From the NCBI GenBank assembly GCA_046290675.1, contig JBKAHA010000002.1:372001-436000 (forward strand): a DNA stretch of 64,000 nucleotides, in the 5' to 3' direction. Numbering within the stretch: position 1 is the first letter of the stretch; each line of letters opens with the position of its first letter. Origin of the DNA: Aureliella sp046290675. Lineage in GTDB: Bacteria > Planctomycetota > Planctomycetia > Pirellulales > Pirellulaceae. The notes below the pieces were generated by a model, which was given only the letters and a program-made list of their open reading frames with translations, was not told the DNA's origin and made no database searches. The position numbers and the translations under genes were made by a program. Shown here piece after piece: positions 60,891 to 64,000 of the stretch.

Positions 60891-61349
60891 GGATTTGTTA
60901 CGAATGCAGAGGATGTGCCCGGCTGTTTAGGCAGGGCTGCTTCAGAAGCTCAGGAGGCAACGTGACGGCAGAATCAAAGCCCTTCGGATGCTAATTCGGC
61001 AAAGCGATACGTTAGGTTTGGTCTCAAGCTGAAAAGATCGTCACTTCACCTATTATGGTGAACGGATGCGCACATTCGCGGTCATGCGGTGGTTTGGAAA
61101 TGGAAAAGCCAGGAAAACCCGCAGTATTTTGCGATCCTCGTGGCCGCAGCCCTTTGCCTAAGGTTCCGAACGACCTTTAATTGAAGCCGACCGGGCAGTG
61201 AATGAGACTGGCTTTCTTTCCCCCCGGACCGGCAAACAATACCGTTGGCGGCTACAGATCTGTTGTGTCGTAGCCCGAAGCTGCGGTTCTCAATCTGGAT
61301 TCAAGCAACCTGCAAGGTTGAGTTTATCGTCTTTTGAACAAGCGAAGCG
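60891..61349. other. Intergenic region between divergent genes
   Basis: These 459 bases lie between the kinase (minus strand) and UbiE (plus strand). One small perfect dyad, TTCACC TATTAT GGTGAA (61045-61062), has a -10-like TATTAT at its centre and could be an operator overlapping a promoter for the plus strand, ~290 bases before ubiE. Nothing else is clear. Confidence 0.4.
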
Positions 61350-62105
61350 ATGGCAGCACTAGCCGAAGAGCAATCAACCCGTCCGACGGTCGACAAAGCT
61401 GGCGAAAAAGTCCGCGATATGTTCGCGCAGATCGCTCCACGATATGATTTGATGAACCACGTTCTTTCGCTTGGAATTGATATCTCATGGCGCAAGAAGG
61501 TGTTGAAGCGACTGCGACTAGACCGGGATTTGCCAGTTCTCGATTGTTGCACTGGGACCGGAGACTTGGCTCTCATGCTAGCCAAGCACGGGGGCGGGAA
61601 ATACGAAGTCATTGGCACCGACTTTTGCGCTCCGATGCTAGAACGGGCTGACGCGAAGCATGAAAAGTCGATGCCTGATCTCCCCGTGAAATTCATGGAA
61701 GCGGATTCACAAAATCTTCCATTCGAAGATGACTCGTTTCAAGCCGTAACGGTTGCCTTTGGTTTGCGAAATGTCGAAGACACGGATCTTGGCATACGCG
61801 AAATGGTACGGGTCTGCGCAGCGGGGGGCCAAGTATGCGTGCTCGAGTTTTCGAAGCCAACGGCGCCAGGCTTGAAGCAAATCTATCAGGGCTACTTCAC
61901 GCATGTGTTGCCAAGAGTTGGGCAAGCGGTGGCAAAGAATAACCGTGGTGCATACGAATACTTGCCCAATAGCGTGGCCAGCTTTCCCTGCGGCCAAGCA
62001 CTCGCAGATCGAATGGAAACTGCCGGGTTAACGTCGGTTTCTGTAACTCCACTGACGCTGGGAGTCGCGTCGATCTACATCGGGGAGAAACCCGAAAGAG
62101 GATAG
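61350..62105 (+). CDS. ubiE: Demethylmenaquinone/ubiquinone methyltransferase
   Basis: The 251-residue S-adenosylmethionine methyltransferase of the UbiE/MenG/COQ5 family methylates the quinone ring late in menaquinone synthesis (planctomycetes use menaquinone). It shows 'APRYDLMNHVLSLGIDISWR', the SAM site 'PVLDCCTGTGDLALMLAKH', 'VTVAFGLRNVEDTDLGIRE' and 'PNSVASFPCGQALADRM'. Length is typical. The ATG at 61350 follows 'AGCGAAGCG', a weak site. It stands alone; no other quinone genes are in the window. Confidence 0.95.
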   Translation: MAALAEEQSTRPTVDKAGEKVRDMFAQIAPRYDLMNHVLSLGIDISWRKKVLKRLRLDRDLPVLDCCTGTGDLALMLAKHGGGKYEVIGTDFCAPMLERADAKHEKSMPDLPVKFMEADSQNLPFEDDSFQAVTVAFGLRNVEDTDLGIREMVRVCAAGGQVCVLEFSKPTAPGLKQIYQGYFTHVLPRVGQAVAKNNRGAYEYLPNSVASFPCGQALADRMETAGLTSVSVTPLTLGVASIYIGEKPERG

Positions 62106-62282
62106 AGCGATGAAGGCAGCTGATGCACGCCGCCTCAATAAACCGCTTGCCACAATGAGATAATAAAAGAGCCAAGGTATGGCGGATCAAGTGGACTCTA
62201 CATCGACGGCGTCCGCCTTACCAAATGACTCTGTTGCCGGCTGGTTGAGCTGCATCCATCAAGTCAATTGTTGATGGTACGT

Positions 62283-64000
62283 TCATTCGGGCGAGCTTTG
62301 CTGAATGATCTCTTCATAGATGCGGCGAGCTTTGTCGTACGCAGCCTTCGCGGCTCCAATTTCTTCCTGTCGGATTTGCTTTCGTTTTTGGTTCCAGCAG
62401 ACATCGACCGCGTCCCGACACCACTCGGCGCTTCTCCGGCTAGCGTGAATCGGTTGGCCTGCGATCTCAACAAAAATAGGATTGGTATGCATTGACGGCA
62501 GGACGCGTAGAGCGACCCAAGAAGATTGCTCGAAATCGTATTCGAAGCTTAGTTCTTTCGGATTTCCATCTGCTTCAATTTCTTTCCTGGCAACCGCATG
62601 GCCATTGACGACGAGTTCGACAGGGACGCGGCGCGACTTGCCAATTCGGCTGCGTTCCAAATGCCAGTATGGTTTCTCGTCGAGTCTTCGATTGGCGATT
62701 CGTTGGCCGCTCTCAGCTTGTTTTTTGGGGAGCAACGCTGCGACGGTGGATCGGATCGTCTGCTTCCCTGCTTCGGGTAACTCGAGCAGGCTAGCACGGC
62801 CAGAGTCGGAGGTATTATTCTGCCCCAATTGAAAGTCGCCAATGCTAAAGTTCAGCAAGTGACTCATGCCGTCGGATACGTAGCTGCGGCCGTCGCGCAA
62901 CCCTTCAACCCAGTCGCGGTATTCCAAGTCTTCCGCCGATGTGCCTGGGACTTGGACATAACTTCTTCCTAGTCCGACCCGCTCACCGTAGATACACGGG
63001 AAGTCCGTTTCACCAGAAATGCGTGTTGTGAAGCCACAGTTTAGCGTGTGGTACCAGATATTGAGTTCCCAAATGACTGGAGTATCAACAGCACTGATAA
63101 AATCGCAAACTCCTTGTGTCGTGGCGACGATAAACTCGTTTGCTCCGATTCCATCGAAGGGCGGCATCGCGTAGTCAGGAAGCTGGTCTGCGGCTCGGCC
63201 TTGCCTGGATGGATCCGCGCCGCCCCAAGTCTTGGGCAAGCGGCCACGCGTTCCGTTGGGCATTATGTCTGGCAGTGCCAATCCCCATCCGCTGTGACTG
63301 TAACCCACGACACCGCCTTGCTCTTTGCCCCAATCGAGAACGGGCAGAGTCCAAGACGGCCATTGTTCAATCGATTTGGTTCCGGGGTAATCGTCCTCGG
63401 TCAAATTCAATAAGCACAAGTGTCCGGCGTGGGACGAAGGAAAACCGCTGACTTCCACGTCATAACGCATCAAGTTTCCTGGCCGAGAGAGTTCGGATAC
63501 AGCACCATTGAAGAACTCTTTTTGGTAATACCAGCAGGGACCCCAGCTGAGAACGCAACCGACGTTGAGGTCCTCGCCTAGCAAGTGCCGCATCATGTCC
63601 TTGGGTGTCACGCCCTCGGTCGGATTTTGGTAGTGCGAGCAGCCAGCCGCATGGACGTGGTGATCACCTGAGAACCAACCGTGCTTGGTCATATGGATCC
63701 AGCGTCTTAGTTGGATACGGAGGGGATGCTGGGCTGATTGTTCGTCAACGGTGACATCCATTTTCTGGACATGGTATTCAGGGCCGCGGAAAACTTGGAT
63801 CGAATAGTCTCCAGGCGCCAAGCGTACCGATTCCCCATCCGCTCGATAAATCTGCTCGTGAAAAAAGAAGTCCGGTGCTAGACGTCGAGATGGATTGGGA
63901 TAGACGCGTCCGTACTGGTCTTTGATCAGGAGACTGCAGGTTGTCGGGGTACCATCCCAATCCAAGACTTCCAGGGGGATTTCAACGGACGGGCGACACT
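62283..64000 (-). CDS. CehA/McbA-type metallohydrolase, 5' end beyond window (partial)
   Basis: At least 571 residues are seen, and the frame stays open to the right edge, so the true start lies outside; a TTG at 63963-63965 is not a convincing start. The protein has a PHP-like/CehA-McbA metallohydrolase core: 'GWFSGDHHVHAAGCSHYQN' with the D-H-x-H motif, 'PVLDWGKEQGGVVGYSHSG' and 'AMPPFDGIGANEFIVA'. The C-terminal ~170 residues include beta-rich segments and a charged helical tail. The family cleaves phosphoester or ester-like bonds, but planctomycete members are uncharacterised. N-terminal residues resemble a carboxypeptidase-regulatory-like beta domain ('LAPGDYSIQVFRGPEYHVQ'). Confidence 0.85.
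   Translation of the reverse strand, partial: CRPSVEIPLEVLDWDGTPTTCSLLIKDQYGRVYPNPSRRLAPDFFFHEQIYRADGESVRLAPGDYSIQVFRGPEYHVQKMDVTVDEQSAQHPLRIQLRRWIHMTKHGWFSGDHHVHAAGCSHYQNPTEGVTPKDMMRHLLGEDLNVGCVLSWGPCWYYQKEFFNGAVSELSRPGNLMRYDVEVSGFPSSHAGHLCLLNLTEDDYPGTKSIEQWPSWTLPVLDWGKEQGGVVGYSHSGWGLALPDIMPNGTRGRLPKTWGGADPSRQGRAADQLPDYAMPPFDGIGANEFIVATTQGVCDFISAVDTPVIWELNIWYHTLNCGFTTRISGETDFPCIYGERVGLGRSYVQVPGTSAEDLEYRDWVEGLRDGRSYVSDGMSHLLNFSIGDFQLGQNNTSDSGRASLLELPEAGKQTIRSTVAALLPKKQAESGQRIANRRLDEKPYWHLERSRIGKSRRVPVELVVNGHAVARKEIEADGNPKELSFEYDFEQSSWVALRVLPSMHTNPIFVEIAGQPIHASRRSAEWCRDAVDVCWNQKRKQIRQEEIGAAKAAYDKARRIYEEIIQQSSPE

Noticed and set aside
62283..63965. Complete gene starting at TTG 63965
   Set aside because: The frame continues without a stop to the right edge, so the gene is partial.

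Overview
The window looks like chromosomal DNA of a planctomycete, most likely a marine Pirellulales (Rhodopirellula-like) bacterium. The evidence is a set of families typical of that phylum. These are a PSD1/DUF1549-DUF1553 protein with a CxxCH motif, a PVC-type membrane-bound dehydrogenase ending in a haem domain, an LEPR-XLL-type surface protein, two ThuA-like proteins, large Ser/Thr kinases with unusual C-terminal domains, and many GTG/TTG starts. I see no rRNA, tRNA, CRISPR array, prophage or transposase gene.

Layout. 1-4054: a conserved acidic hypothetical gene with a clear terminator, a membrane-anchored but catalytically degenerate endonuclease/exonuclease/phosphatase-fold protein, and an 839-base non-coding leader. 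4055-29807: one large plus-strand exopolysaccharide locus. It holds an initiating sugar-phosphate transferase, a WbpB-WbpD-WbpE-like trio for 2,3-diacetamido uronic acid sugars, a Wzz/BY-kinase-like chain-length protein, a Wzy-type polymerase/ligase, a Wzx-type flippase, an oxidoreductase-epimerase fusion, three GT4 glycosyltransferases alternating with two AsnB-type amidotransferases, a polysaccharide deacetylase, a JmjC/cupin oxygenase, two FemAB-like transferases, and an MBOAT plus SGNH acetylation pair. From 10251 to 22833 the genes overlap or nearly touch, so they are probably translationally coupled. 30080-36182: a 1232-residue acidic LEPR-type surface protein followed 4 bases later by a Ser/Thr kinase with a cadherin-like outer domain.

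36250-49000: planctomycete cytochrome-type proteins (PSD1; a ceramidase-dehydrogenase-cytochrome fusion), a small secreted protein, an LRAT-like thiol enzyme, a DUF1801 protein and a ThuA-like protein. 48115-50731: a BlaI/BlaR1 repressor-sensor pair with two palindromic operators and a strong terminator. 50928-53486: lpd plus a bile acid:sodium symporter-family transporter. 53801-64000: a second ThuA-like protein, a gluzincin-like peptidase, two small hypothetical proteins (one WYL-like), peptide deformylase, a kinase-Hsp70 fusion, UbiE/MenG methyltransferase and a CehA/McbA-type metallohydrolase running off the right edge.

The most unexpected non-coding signal is a family of three short elements (44179-44389, 50774-50918, 58112-58256). 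They share CAGG...-type inverted ends, and each is flanked by a perfect 10-base direct repeat, so they look like non-autonomous transposable elements (MITEs), all inserted just 3' of genes. The most interesting gene set is the JmjC-FemAB-FemAB-MBOAT-SGNH block at the end of the polysaccharide locus. Next to it are the two AsnB genes and the diacetamido uronic acid genes. Together they suggest a heavily decorated (amidated, aminoacylated and O-acetylated) exopolysaccharide. That chemistry is inferred from family membership only.
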